DNA of 19,410 nucleotides from Bondarzewia mesenterica (taxonomy: Eukaryota > Basidiomycota > Agaricomycetes > Russulales > Bondarzewiaceae), in the NCBI GenBank assembly GCA_004802705.1, contig SGPL01000603.1:1-19410 (forward strand), read 5' to 3'. Of the stretch, positions 1 through 8,420 are shown in pieces. Both the position numbers and the translations under genes were made by a program. A model generated the notes under the pieces. The model was not told the DNA's origin, did no database searches, and saw only the letters and a list, made by a program, of their open reading frames with translations. The first letter of the stretch is position 1. Each line of letters opens with the position of its first letter.

Positions 1-1
1 T

Positions 2-740
2 AAGCTGAGCGAAGTCGAGGCGACTGTCGTCGAGAAGATCAGCACCGGCAACTACTCGTGTAGGTTTTCTCTTCGTGTACTCACCTTCGTTCCGATGCTA
101 ACCCGATCCCCCTTCAGCACGCAAGGGCTCGGACTCGTTTTGGAAGCGGCATTGTGCCGCCGTCTCTCTCGTCAAGCTTGAAACGGGAGTCGACGCGGAC
201 GCGAGCACGGCGCGGAAGGCGGTACGGTACCGTCTCGCGTTCTCATGCTGTTATTTTCACACCACTGACGACGCACCTTCTGGCAACAGCGGAAGCCCCA
301 GACGTGCAGCCGGTGCCGCACGGTCAAGTACTCGGGCAGTGCTGGTTCCGCGGCCAACCACAAGAAGAAGCACTGCTCGGATGGTGTCAGGCCGAAGGAC
401 CCCACCGACGAGCTTCCTGACTGGCCGCAGCCGTTGGGGATCTTCACAGGCGGGTCGCATTTCCACCCCACCGCCTTCCTGCTCACCGTGCGTGAGATGT
501 ATGAGCGCATCGTCATCGCCGGCGACAACGGCAAGGACGTGACGATGGAGGACGAGGCCTTCGCGAAACTGCTCATGCGGCGCACCGTGGTCTCTCCCGA
601 AGGCACCGTCCTATTCAGGCTGTACGACAGCCTGACGATGAGCCCCCCCGATTCCCGAGCTCGTCGTAGAGCACGAGGGCAAGAGGTGCCTGCGCGTCGA
701 CTGCCTTTCAGGCTCGCAGGGCTCGGGCGCGGCGGCTTGA
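2..740 (+). CDS. 3' part of a fungal Cys/His-cluster protein of unknown function, with an apparent frameshift
   Basis: The gene enters from the left edge. Exons read as 2..59, 118..221 and 290 onward, with introns 60..117 (58 nt) and 222..289 (68 nt) that keep phase. Exon 3 starts with a Cys/His cluster of the form CX2CX14HX4C (TCSRC, then HKKKHC), followed by PDWPQP, GGSHFHP and REMYERIV. I recall hypothetical agaric proteins with similar blocks but know no function, so zinc binding is only inferred. The frame of exon 3 stays open to a stop at 839..841, but its sense is lost after a run of seven C at 643..649. If one C is skipped, the frame continues as IPELVVEHEGKRCLRVDCL and stops at 738..740, which looks much more like protein. 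This could be a sequencing slip, a disabled allele or programmed slippage. The start codon lies outside the window. Confidence 0.6.
643..649 (+). other. C7 homopolymer at the apparent frameshift
   Basis: Seven consecutive C residues mark the point where the coding sense of the first gene moves from one frame to another. Six C would join the two protein-like segments directly. Confidence 0.6.
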
Positions 741-1387
741 GGGCTGTCTTGTTGGGCGCTGTTGCCGCGTTGTTCGTCGTTCATTTTTTTTTTTTTGCCT
801 CCGATTTCACACCTGTCACATGTAGATTAGTAGATCAGTAGCTTAGTTCTCGGTTGATGACTTGTGTACAATACCATGGCTCCGTTTCGCCGCCCCCTCG
901 CGCCGCAAGAGCGGGAAACGACCTAGCGAAGGAAAAGCGAGCGAAAGCGCCCGCGGTGCGAACCCCTACGCTAGGGTTGGCCCTTGTCGAACCCGCGCCT
1001 TGGGGTGGAATCCGGAAAAGGCAGGTCACGTGCGCGCGCGCAACGGTCGAAACGGTCGCAGACGGTCGCGAACGGTCGACCGTGCCCGTTCCGGAAAACC
1101 CTCGGAATGGCGGAGTTGCCAGGTTCCAGTCCACCAACACCTGCCGGCTTGCACTCTCCAAACTTCCCCATGGCAAACTCCGACCCGCCACCTGGCAAGT
1201 TAAATTAGACACACTCATGTGGCACCCAACATTCTCATCTAGAGCCGCACAACACCAGTCTTTGCGTCAGTCTGAAACATACAGCTGTGCTCCCTCACGC
1301 CGCGGTGTACTAGTATCGGCCGATGCCAGGTGCATAGCTCTCACCTCTGCGGTCCTTGCACAACCCAAGCCCAAGTGAGTACGTACC
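741..1387. other. Intergenic region without a supported gene
   Basis: It begins with a T tract of about 13 bases (roughly 785..797) that may belong to the 3' UTR of the first gene. After it comes GC-rich DNA with several open frames, none of which resembles a known protein. A group of ACGGTCG repeats lies inside it. A possible short exon with good splice signals (acceptor ending near 1338, donor GTGAGT after 1374) could belong to the small ORF that follows. I see no terminal repeats or other proof of a mobile element. Confidence 0.4.
1043..1083. repeat. Four copies of ACGGTCG at about one helical turn, ending in a palindrome
   Basis: ACGGTCG occurs at 1043, 1052, 1062 and 1072, so the spacing is 9, 10 and 10 bases. 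The last copy is the left arm of the perfect 12-bp palindrome ACGGTCGACCGT at 1072..1083. Such phased repeats can be binding sites for a protein on one DNA face, but nothing else here identifies a factor. Confidence 0.6.
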
Positions 1388-1564
1388 ATGTCTCCTCCTT
1401 ACCATCGCCTCCGTCCGCATCTCCCCATCCCGCATGATTCAGGCCACCGTCAGCGCCGCAGCCGGAGAAACCTCGCTTTCCCCTCCACCCCAGAAGACAA
1501 GAGCACTGCCGATCATGGCAACTTCGAATTCGAGTTCTCACTGATCGAATGGGAGAACTTCTGA
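1388..1564 (+). CDS. Possible small protein or last exon, 58 codons
   Basis: An ATG-started frame of 58 codons ends with TGA at 1562..1564. Its third codon positions are mostly C or G, as in the firm genes of this window, and its C-terminus is acidic and aromatic (FEFEFSLIEWENF). It could instead be the last exon of a spliced gene: GTGAGT at 1375 and an acceptor CAG just before 1442 would join an upstream segment to this frame in phase, removing the ATG at 1388. No homologue is recognised. The call rests on codon bias alone. Confidence 0.3.
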   Translation: MSPPYHRLRPHLPIPHDSGHRQRRSRRNLAFPSTPEDKSTADHGNFEFEFSLIEWENF

Positions 1565-1930
1565 AACTGGTCATTCGATGGTCAAATACTAGTTGAATAT
1601 AGCCTTTCCCCCACGCTCGTGTCACCCAGCAGGCGCGCAAAAAACAGCCTGTGTCGATGTCCCTCGTACACATCTTAGACCTAGAATAGATCATTTTTCT
1701 AGGATCTCCAATGAGATACTCATACTCTATTATCGTAGTCCATAAGGAATATCGTGCATGCGTTGTGCAATCGTATATACAAATCCGAACCGTCGTCTAC
1801 TCTCACTACCGTCATATGTAAAAGAGGGGGGTATATGTGCGTCATCTCGCCAATTCCCCAAAAACAAAACTCACAAACTCTCAAGGAAACGCAATCTCAA
1901 CCACGGCGCACGGAAAGCCGTCATCCCAAT
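1565..1930. other. Intergenic, nothing recognised
   Basis: AT-richer than its surroundings, with several short ORFs lacking codon bias. It probably holds the 3' UTR of the minus-strand gene that ends at 1931. Confidence 0.4.
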
Positions 1931-2488
1931 TCAATTCATGCCACCATAGCCAAACCCATTCCCCATGCCCCCGCCTAGCGACCGAGGTCGCCTGTGACCG
2001 ACATGGCTGGCGTCCTCTCCACCCCACTCCCTCACGAACCTGCCATAGCGCTCTCCAATCAGCGTCCTATTCACGCTCGCGGGCACCAAGGGGCCTCGGT
2101 ACCCAAAGCACGCCGCCGCGGCGTTAGAGCTGAGCGGCGGCGTACCAGTGAACATCGTGTCCTGGACCGAATGAGCATTCCGTTTCGCGGGCGTGTGCGT
2201 TAATCTCGGCATCGTCACGCTCCTGCCCGCGCCTAGCCTCGAGCTGGTCCCAGGAGCCCCGGATGCGAGCATCCCCAACAGCTTCGCCTGCTGCTCCTCC
2301 AAAGCCCATGCCTCGGCCTGGGCCTGCGTCTGCGCGTACTCCAACGCCAGCTCCAGTGCATCGCGTGTCACGGGCGACATTTCTGGGACGAAGCTCGGAG
2401 CCATGGACTTGGCAGGGAACGCACCGTAGCCGAAACTGTGATACGCCTTCTGCTCTGGAGTGTACGAATACGCCAAGGGCGAAGGCAT
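1931..2488 (-). CDS. Hypothetical protein, 185 aa, single exon
   Basis: A single 186-codon frame runs from ATG at 2488..2486 to TGA at 1933..1931. Third positions are rich in G and C throughout, which supports it over the open frames on the other strand. The N-terminus is rich in Tyr, Phe and Pro (SYTPEQKAYHSFGYGAF). Residues about 41-76 are Ala/Glu/Gln-rich and should be helical, perhaps a short coiled coil. Residues about 77-115 are Ser/Thr/Pro/Arg-rich and probably disordered. The C-terminus has REWGGED followed by a Gly-rich end (GGGMGNGFGYGGMN). No signal peptide, membrane segment or catalytic motif is visible, and I do not recognise the family. A purine-rich leader lies upstream of the ATG on the coding strand. 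A 5' exon further upstream cannot be excluded, but none is needed. Confidence 0.65.
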   Translation of the reverse strand: MPSPLAYSYTPEQKAYHSFGYGAFPAKSMAPSFVPEMSPVTRDALELALEYAQTQAQAEAWALEEQQAKLLGMLASGAPGTSSRLGAGRSVTMPRLTHTPAKRNAHSVQDTMFTGTPPLSSNAAAACFGYRGPLVPASVNRTLIGERYGRFVREWGGEDASHVGHRRPRSLGGGMGNGFGYGGMN

Positions 2489-3329
2489 CGAAGGCTTTGT
2501 GATGCCGTGAGCGAGAGGACTTTCGGTGAGTTTCTCTTGTCTGTCTTGGATTTTTCTTTCTTTTTTTCTTCCTTTTTTTTTTTTGCCTGCAACGGCTCGT
2601 TCGAGTTTGGGATTGTTTTTCTTCTTTCTACTTTTTTTTATTTTTGTTATTTTTGGTTGTGGTTGCGAGGACAGACGGGTTGATGGAACATGTTTTTTTT
2701 ATTATTAGCGGGAACAGGACCAGCATCGGACAAGAGCGGGAGCGAGAAGAGTCCGGTCGATAGGAGGTATTGACTGTTCATGTGGGATCTGGAGCCGTGA
2801 TGTTCGGTCAAGCTGGTGCCCCGCACATAGGGGGAGGTCGTCGTTTTCTTTCTTTTTCTTCCCTTTTCTTTTAGTCTTCTGTCTTGGACGAGCTGCTCTT
2901 GTAACATGTACGAATATCAAGAATGTGGTTTGAACGCGGTCATTGCGATGCGGTTGCTTTGAAGTCGAGATGTTGCACCGAGTCGCGATTGGTCGTACTA
3001 CAGGGGGACTCTGGTATATTCAAGTGAATGAGCCCCGGTGGTTGGTACCGTGGTACCTGAGACGAGATAAACTGACAAGATGTCATTGTCGACAGTGCGA
3101 TCCAGTAGGATGACGTTATGGGGTTTCTGAACACCACTGACAGATAACAGGAGAGTTATGATAGCGATTTTGAATCGCAATACATAGAAGACGGTGTACA
3201 CCGTTTCGAACGCTTCAACAATACATCAATACAGTAATCCTACCACACCCGAAGGCCCGTAAAGGACGCTCTCCGAAGAAAAGCTGCTATTCCTCTGTTT
3301 GAACTTCGGCTCCAAATTCAATACTCCGT
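2489..3329. other. Intergenic region with long T and CT tracts
   Basis: The plus strand carries long T-rich runs (about 2548..2585, 2620..2650 and 2690..2705) and a CT block near 2840..2875. On the minus strand these are purine tracts leading toward the gene that starts at 2488, so this is probably its promoter and 5' UTR. The right part should hold the 3' UTR of the alpha/beta-barrel gene. No gene is seen. Confidence 0.5.
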
Positions 3330-4290
3330 TCACTTGGACGCGGCCGTCAACTTCGCGTGCGAGAGGATGATATCGCTCTTGGCTAGCAGATCCTTGACCG
3401 CATCCGCGAAGGGGCCGGCCTTGATCTCGTCGTAATGCGCCTATGAACAAAACAAAAACCCCCCCGCCCCCCAAATAATCCGACAATCAGAAAAAACCCG
3501 CCACTTCAAGAGAGGCGAAATCGACGAGGCGAATCCGTTGACGAACGGAAAAAAAAACGCACCTGCACGGACTCCCACCCAAGGACGGCGACGAACGCGT
3601 CCTTCTTCTCGACCATAGGACCCCACGCGATCGCCAACGCAGTACAACTCTCCACCTCCCTCGTCACCCTGCTCAGCTCTCCCAGCACCGCGCGCACCTC
3701 CTCGGGCGCGACGCCGGCTTTGGGCGTCGTGATCACGATCTCGGTCGCGGGCGCGTTGAATGCCTTTGCGAAATCGCCCGTCAGGTCCGCGTGGAACAGC
3801 TCGACGGCCGGTGTCGCGGCCATCGTGCGCCCGAGGAGCGAGACCGATTCGGCGTACTTGGCCTTGTCGGCTTGGAGCGCCGCGTGCGAGTCGATGGAGT
3901 CCCAGACTGAGTGAGTGAGTGAGTGAGTGAGTGAGTTGAGCGGGTTCAGGAACAAGCGTGATATGGTGACGATGGAGCTCGGTTACAGAGGGTTTTCTTT
4001 TCTATGTGTGGAGGAGAGAGAAAGAAAAAGGTAATCACGCTCACCGGTGACCACATAAGCGTTGGGCTCTTCCGTCTGCAAACCATACCAGACACTACAT
4101 GCATGCGAAGATAATCAAGACATGGTGAGCCGTTCTGAACACAACACAACTCTCACGCCCAGCCCCAGGAAACTCACTTGAGCGCACCGTCGACTTTCAA
4201 AATGAACTTGGTCCCATCGTTGATGATGCTGGTATCCTTGATGTACGCCTCGGACGCGGCCCAGTGTACAATTTCAACGGAGGGCGACAT
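3330..4290 (-). CDS. Putative dimeric alpha/beta-barrel (ABM/Dabb-like) protein, 205 aa, four exons
   Basis: Exons in coding order are 4290..4178, 4094..4045, 3906..3563 and 3440..3330. All junctions are GT..AG and the phases agree, giving 618 nt. An alternative acceptor closer to exon 2 breaks the frame, so the one before 4094 was chosen. The product seems to hold two similar halves. Residues about 5-90 contain NVWYGLQTEEPNAYVVTVWDSIDSH, and residues about 100-205 contain FVAVLGWESVQAHYDEI. A strand ending in VWDS or GWES followed by a helix is typical of stress-responsive A/B-barrel and antibiotic-biosynthesis monooxygenase folds. Members are small cytosolic proteins that pack as beta barrels; some are monooxygenases or decarboxylases and many are uncharacterised. 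I cannot assign a reaction. No signal peptide is visible. The fold is inferred from pattern, while the gene model is well supported. Confidence 0.78.
3908..3940. repeat. (TGAG)7 microsatellite abutting a 3' splice site
   Basis: Seven perfect TGAG units cover 3908..3935, with one more after an extra T (3937..3940). On the coding minus strand this is a CTCA run that leads straight into the CAG acceptor of exon 3 of the alpha/beta-barrel gene, taking the place of a normal polypyrimidine tract. Confidence 0.9.
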
Positions 4291-5149
4291 GGATGCTTCG
4301 AATACGGGGTCGGATAAGAAGGAAAAGAATACGGCCGTACGATATCAAGACAAGCCCCGCTTTTGAGCAAATACTCGAGTGGGATCATCGGCCCTGTGAT
4401 GGTCATCGATTCCCTTGATGCGTTCGGGCTCCGAGCATTGCTCAGTCAGCAAAAGCCGATGCTCCTGACTAGTACACATGTAGGATTTCTAATGCAACTC
4501 CCCAAGGTTGAAATGACTGGCCAAGAGTGAGGATTGCGCACAACGGATGTTCCAGAACAACGACATCGAACAAGCTTGTATTGAACGTTGCAGAACGTAA
4601 GCGACATCGATGCCCCACTGGCGACATGGCGCTCGCAATGCCCACGAGCAGACCATCCCCACCCAGCACCAAACCAACAAACACCACGTCGTCACCTCAT
4701 CCGCCAACATCAAGTCCACCAGGCACGATCGCAACAACAAAAGAGCATACGAAAGAAAAGAGGGCAGGGAAAAGCAGGGAGTGAACGAATCGTTGACGAA
4801 ATAGAGAAAAAGAAAAAACTGAGCAGAGACGGAGGTAGGTTCGACGCGTACGAGTACAGCAGGAATCGAGCGTGTGAGGAAAACGGGTTGGGAGGGGTCG
4901 TGGAGGTGTTCGACAGTGAGATAAAGAGGTTCATCTCCTGCAAAACGCCGAGGCGTGCAGGACGACGGGGAGAACGCGCTAGATGAAAGAGGAAGAGAAA
5001 GAGAAAGAAATACTATAACACAAAAAATATGCCCTTTGATGTTGCGATCATACACAGGCGGCCGAGTGAAGATTGGATGATCAACGACCTCGTCACACAT
5101 ACCCGTCTCCTCCGCCCACCCCACTCCCAGGCCCCTCCCCTCCTCCCTC
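4291..5149. other. Intergenic region between two minus-strand genes
   Basis: The left part should hold the promoter and 5' UTR of the alpha/beta-barrel gene, and the right part the 3' UTR of the helicase gene. A 248-codon minus-strand frame at 4489..5235 overlaps the helicase terminus and has erratic composition, so I do not call it. A purine-rich stretch lies near 4735..4830. Nothing else is recognised. Confidence 0.5.
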
Positions 5150-7027
5150 TCATCTCTGCGCCACAGGAACCTGACCACGATATGCCCCCGTAGCCCCACC
5201 TGCGCCCGCTCCCGCTCCTGGGTACGTCCTTGCACCGGCCCCAGCCTGAGCCTGAGCCGTCCCGTTCGGCCTCACCGCCTGCGCTCCCGACGAATACACC
5301 ACCTGGCCCTGTTGCTGTTGCTGCTGCTGCAACGCTGCCTGCCGCGCCTGAGTCTGAGCCTGGACCTGCGCCGCGGCCTGCTGCCTCTGCGTCTGTTGCT
5401 CCGTCTGCTGCGTCCTCGACGGCTTCTGCACCGCCGGCTCATCCGCCGCCGCGCTCGGCGCGACATAAAGCCCCTTGTCGATCTGCTGAGGGATGGGCTG
5501 GATCTCCGTCCCCAGCTCCTGCTCTATCTTGTACAGGTTGAACCGGTCCTCATACGTGACCAGGTTGATCGCCAGACCCAGGTGGCCGAACCGGCCGGAA
5601 CGACCGATGCGGTGCAGGTAGGTCTCCGAGTTCTTGGGAAAGTCAAAGTTGATGACCACGTTCACCGCCTGGATGTCGATACCGCGCGTGAGGAGGTCAG
5701 AGCAGACGAGGTTGCGACACACGCCGTTGCGGAAGTCGTGGAAGACGCGGTTCCGGTGCGACTGGAGCATCTTGGCGTGCGAGTAGAAACATGAGTAGCC
5801 GAGCTCGGTCACTTTTTTGGCTAGGAGCTCGACGCGATTTGTAGAGTTACAGAATATTATCGATTGATTAATTTGCAGCTGTGGCGAGACGTCAGGACCG
5901 AGATGATCTTCAAAGGCATGAAGAGAGATGACGAACTTTCGAGAAAAGCGTGTTGAGACAGTGAACTTTTTGCCGCTCTTCGACAAAAGCGTAATATTGT
6001 GTAACGCCGCGCAGTGTCAGTTCGTCCATAAGATTAATCTCGTACGGCGTGTTCATATGTTTATCCTTACCGCCATACACGCATCAGCACGCCTCGCAGC
6101 GATCGAGACGACATGTAAAAATACGCACCTTGAAATCTTTGACAATGAGGGGGAAGGTGGCGGAGAAGAGCATGACCTGACGGTCCTTAGGAAGGTAAGT
6201 GAGGAGCTGCTCCATGACGGGGGAAAACTCTGGTGACAACAACTTGTCCGCCTCGTCCATGACGAACACGGGACATTCACTCAAATCCGCGACGCCCTTT
6301 CCCGTCAGATCGAGTATGCGACCGGGCGTGCCGACGAGGACGTGGACCATCTCAGACAACCGAAGGATATCGTCTTTGAGCGTCGTGCCGCCAGTGGTGA
6401 CCATGACCTGGACGCCCATGTGTTTACCGAGAATTTTGCAAACCTGACTGGTCTGGAGCGCGAGCTCGCGGGTGGGAACGAGGAGGAGGGCTTGGATCTT
6501 GTTCTTGTTGATGTCGATCTGCTGAAGGGCGGGTATGACGAACGCGGCGGTCTTGCCGGTGCCGTTCTTCGCGCGCGCGAGGATGTCGCGTTTGGTGAGG
6601 GCGATGGGGATGGCTTCTTCTTGGATGGGGGAGGGCTTCTCAAATCCGGCTTCGAAAATGCCCATGAGGAGTTCGCGGCGGAGGAACATGTCCTCGAATT
6701 CGAGACCTTTCGTCGCCTTGATGTCTTCTGTTTGTGGACGGTCGTCACGCGGTGGGGGACGCAGGCCTGCTCGCCAATTGTCATTGCGACTGTGAAAGAA
6801 AAGAGAGGAAGAAGGATAGTATTAGCATTGGGCTCTCTTCAAGTCTAATTTTTTTTTGCGATGGCACAACTGTCAGAAGTTCCCGTCGAACATCTTTTTT
6901 TTTTGTATAGCGACCAGTCCATACCCGCTGGTCGGAGAACATGCATGACATGTCCCGTAAATGATCCCAAGAACAGAGAGGACGTCACTTACGAGGAAGA
7001 TGAGGAGGGGCGTGCTTGTTGGGACAT
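5150..7027 (-). CDS. DHH1: DEAD-box ATP-dependent RNA helicase Dhh1 (DDX6 family), 517 aa, four exons
   Basis: Exons in coding order are 7027..6993, 6789..6129, 6065..5937 and 5878..5150. Introns are 203, 63 and 58 nt, all GT..AG, and the CDS totals 1554 nt. Dhh1 binds and remodels mRNA, activates decapping, represses translation and gathers in cytoplasmic P bodies. Visible landmarks are the family N-terminal block [25 protein letters not shown] (about 14-38), Q motif GFEKPSPIQ (60-68), motif I AKNGTGKT (85-92), PTRELA (117-122), TPGR (166-169), DEAD (190-193), SAT (221-223), [10 protein letters not shown] (281-290), TRGID (339-343) and HRIGRSGR (364-371). All catalytic motifs look intact. 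After about residue 412 the tail is low-complexity Gln/Ala/Gly, with a Q7 run and AGAGAG stretches, as expected for a disordered P-body tail. The start is set by a short first exon ([11 protein letters not shown]) whose GTAAGT donor fits exon 2 in phase. Confidence 0.97.
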
Positions 7028-7067
7028 TGGTCGATATGCTTGAACTGATACTGTAAGCAATATTTAG

Positions 7068-7082
7068 GATGATGATGATGAT
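7068..7082. repeat. (GAT)5 trinucleotide run in the DHH1 leader
   Basis: Five perfect GAT units, read as ATC on the coding strand, lie about 41 nt before the helicase start codon, probably in its 5' UTR. Confidence 0.85.
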
Positions 7083-7140
7083 GACTTCACGAGCAAGGCG
7101 GTGGGAAGGAGAGGCAGATGCGATATGAGTTGATGAGATG

Positions 7141-7147
7141 ATATATA
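7141..7147 (-). promoter_or_regulatory. Candidate TATA element of DHH1
   Basis: TATATAT on the minus strand lies about 114 nt upstream of the helicase ATG, a spacing compatible with a core promoter plus a short leader. The call rests on sequence and position only. Confidence 0.4.
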
Positions 7148-7213
7148 GGCTTTGTTGGACAGCAGACACAAGGATCGTCGAAATTGAAGACGATCACAAG
7201 ACGGTTCAAGGGT

Positions 7214-7786
7214 CTATCGGTCGAGGACGGCTCGCTGGATTGGAGAGGGCTGGCGTTGAGGAGAGCTATGAATTCGGCTGCGTGCGGAAGAGGGTGTTTC
7301 TGGAGCTGCACGAAGCAGGCTTGGGCGGCGATGGGATACGAATATGCGGAGGTCAGGGTCCAGCAAAGACTGTTGCAATTGCACAAATTCAAAGTTCGGG
7401 CAGCCACTTGCCTCACGCTCCGCTTCAATATAGTACGTATTTAAATCACCCACTCGCTCCTCGTTTTCCTTTTCATATTGCGTAAAATTGTCGGCTGCTC
7501 GTTGACGCTATCCTGACTATTAGAAATATCACTTTTTGTTTTCGCGATCTTCGAGAGTCGTCATGTTACAGTAGATTTTCTTGCAAGTTGTGCTGAGCAG
7601 GGCACGTGCAGTGACCAGTGGATGGCAGCGGCCGACGGGTGTTGCCCCTGGGAAGTTAGGAACTCCCTCGAGCAACCCTCGAGGCACTCAAAATGTCATT
7701 ACGATATCTCCGCCTTACTCCGCAGAAAACCCTACAAGTGCTGTGAAACTCATCCGGACAGCTTTCACCAGCATCAACTTTGACGA
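7214..7786 (-). CDS. Possible 3' part of an unrecognised multi-exon gene
   Basis: Three segments, 7786..7736, 7686..7570 and 7494..7214, can be joined through introns of 49 nt (7687..7735) and 75 nt (7495..7569). GT and AG borders and reading phase agree at both junctions. The joined frame is protein-like (VKVDAGESCPDEFHS, then LPRGLLEGVPNFPGATPVG, RCHPLVTARALLSTTCKKIY, DNFTQYEKENEERVGDL) and ends in a Ser/Arg/Pro-rich tail with a stop at 7214..7216. The tail ends just before the DHH1 promoter. I do not recognise the family. The 5' end is unresolved: the best-looking GTGAGT donor upstream would leave only a 26-nt intron, and a 51-nt alternative uses a weak donor. Third-position bias is modest and other frames are also open over 7214..7450, so chance cannot be excluded. 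Confidence 0.35.
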
Positions 7787-7930
7787 CTGTCTAGAAAACG
7801 ACCCCTACTCACAGTACTCTAGTCCAAAGCTTGCCACCCATCCCGGAGTCCTGAGCAAACTTCGAAGTGCTTGCAAGCAAGCAAACATATCCATGACAAT
7901 GAGTGACCACCATGAATGAAAGAGACTTTC

Positions 7931-8420
7931 TCATTTTGCAATCCCTCTCGCCGCCTGGAGCAAATGGTGAACGGTCTGGACCACAATGGTCGAGTCCAGG
8001 TGAACCCGCGTGGATGGATTTACATATTCCTGTCATACAACAAAGCATTCAGTCGATGGACCAGTCACTGAGTCTCGAGATGTCCTCGGACTTGAGCTTG
8101 AGCGCTGAAGCGCTGAGCATCCATACACCCTTAATATACCCAGCAAAAAGAAAACATAATACATACCTACTCACAAGAAATGTGTCTTTGCGATTCAGGC
8201 GTGTTCCACAAGGAGCCCCATTTACGTGTCCGATGAACGATTGCGAGCGAGGGTCGACGAGAACTCCCACAAGGATATTGTTACCTGTGCTCCCAAGGTG
8301 CGATAGATAAATGGCTATTGGTATTGACGGAAGTACGAAATCCGAAGCACGAAAAAAGGCGGAGCATCTAGGTCCGACCTGACCGCAGGAGAACTGAAGT
8401 CCTGTAAGACTAGGGGACAT
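7931..8420 (-). CDS. Possible two-exon gene, 114 aa, unknown
   Basis: Candidate exons are 8420..8175 (ATG at 8420..8418) and 8029..7931 (TGA at 7933..7931), joined in phase 0 by an intron of 145 nt with a GTGAGT donor and an ACAG acceptor. The 345-nt CDS contains the block NNILVGVLVDPRSQSFIGHV and, after the junction, EYVNPSTRVHLDSTIVV. No family is recognised and codon bias is weak. It may be independent, or it may be the 5' part of the segment group at 7214..7786, which lies in the same orientation. Without splicing, the first exon frame runs on to 8049. Confidence 0.25.

Noticed and set aside
854..1378. 174-codon plus-strand frame
   Set aside because: It spans the ACGGTCG array and has no recognisable domain; other frames here are open too.
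2526..2708. Phe-rich 60-codon plus-strand frame
   Set aside because: It is a product of long T tracts in non-coding DNA.
4489..5235. 248-codon minus-strand frame
   Set aside because: It overlaps the helicase C-terminus in another frame, its composition changes abruptly, and it looks like translated 3' UTR and spacer.
5312..5794. 160-codon plus-strand frame rich in Leu and Arg
   Set aside because: It is the antisense shadow of the GC-rich DHH1 last exon and its Gln/Ala tail.
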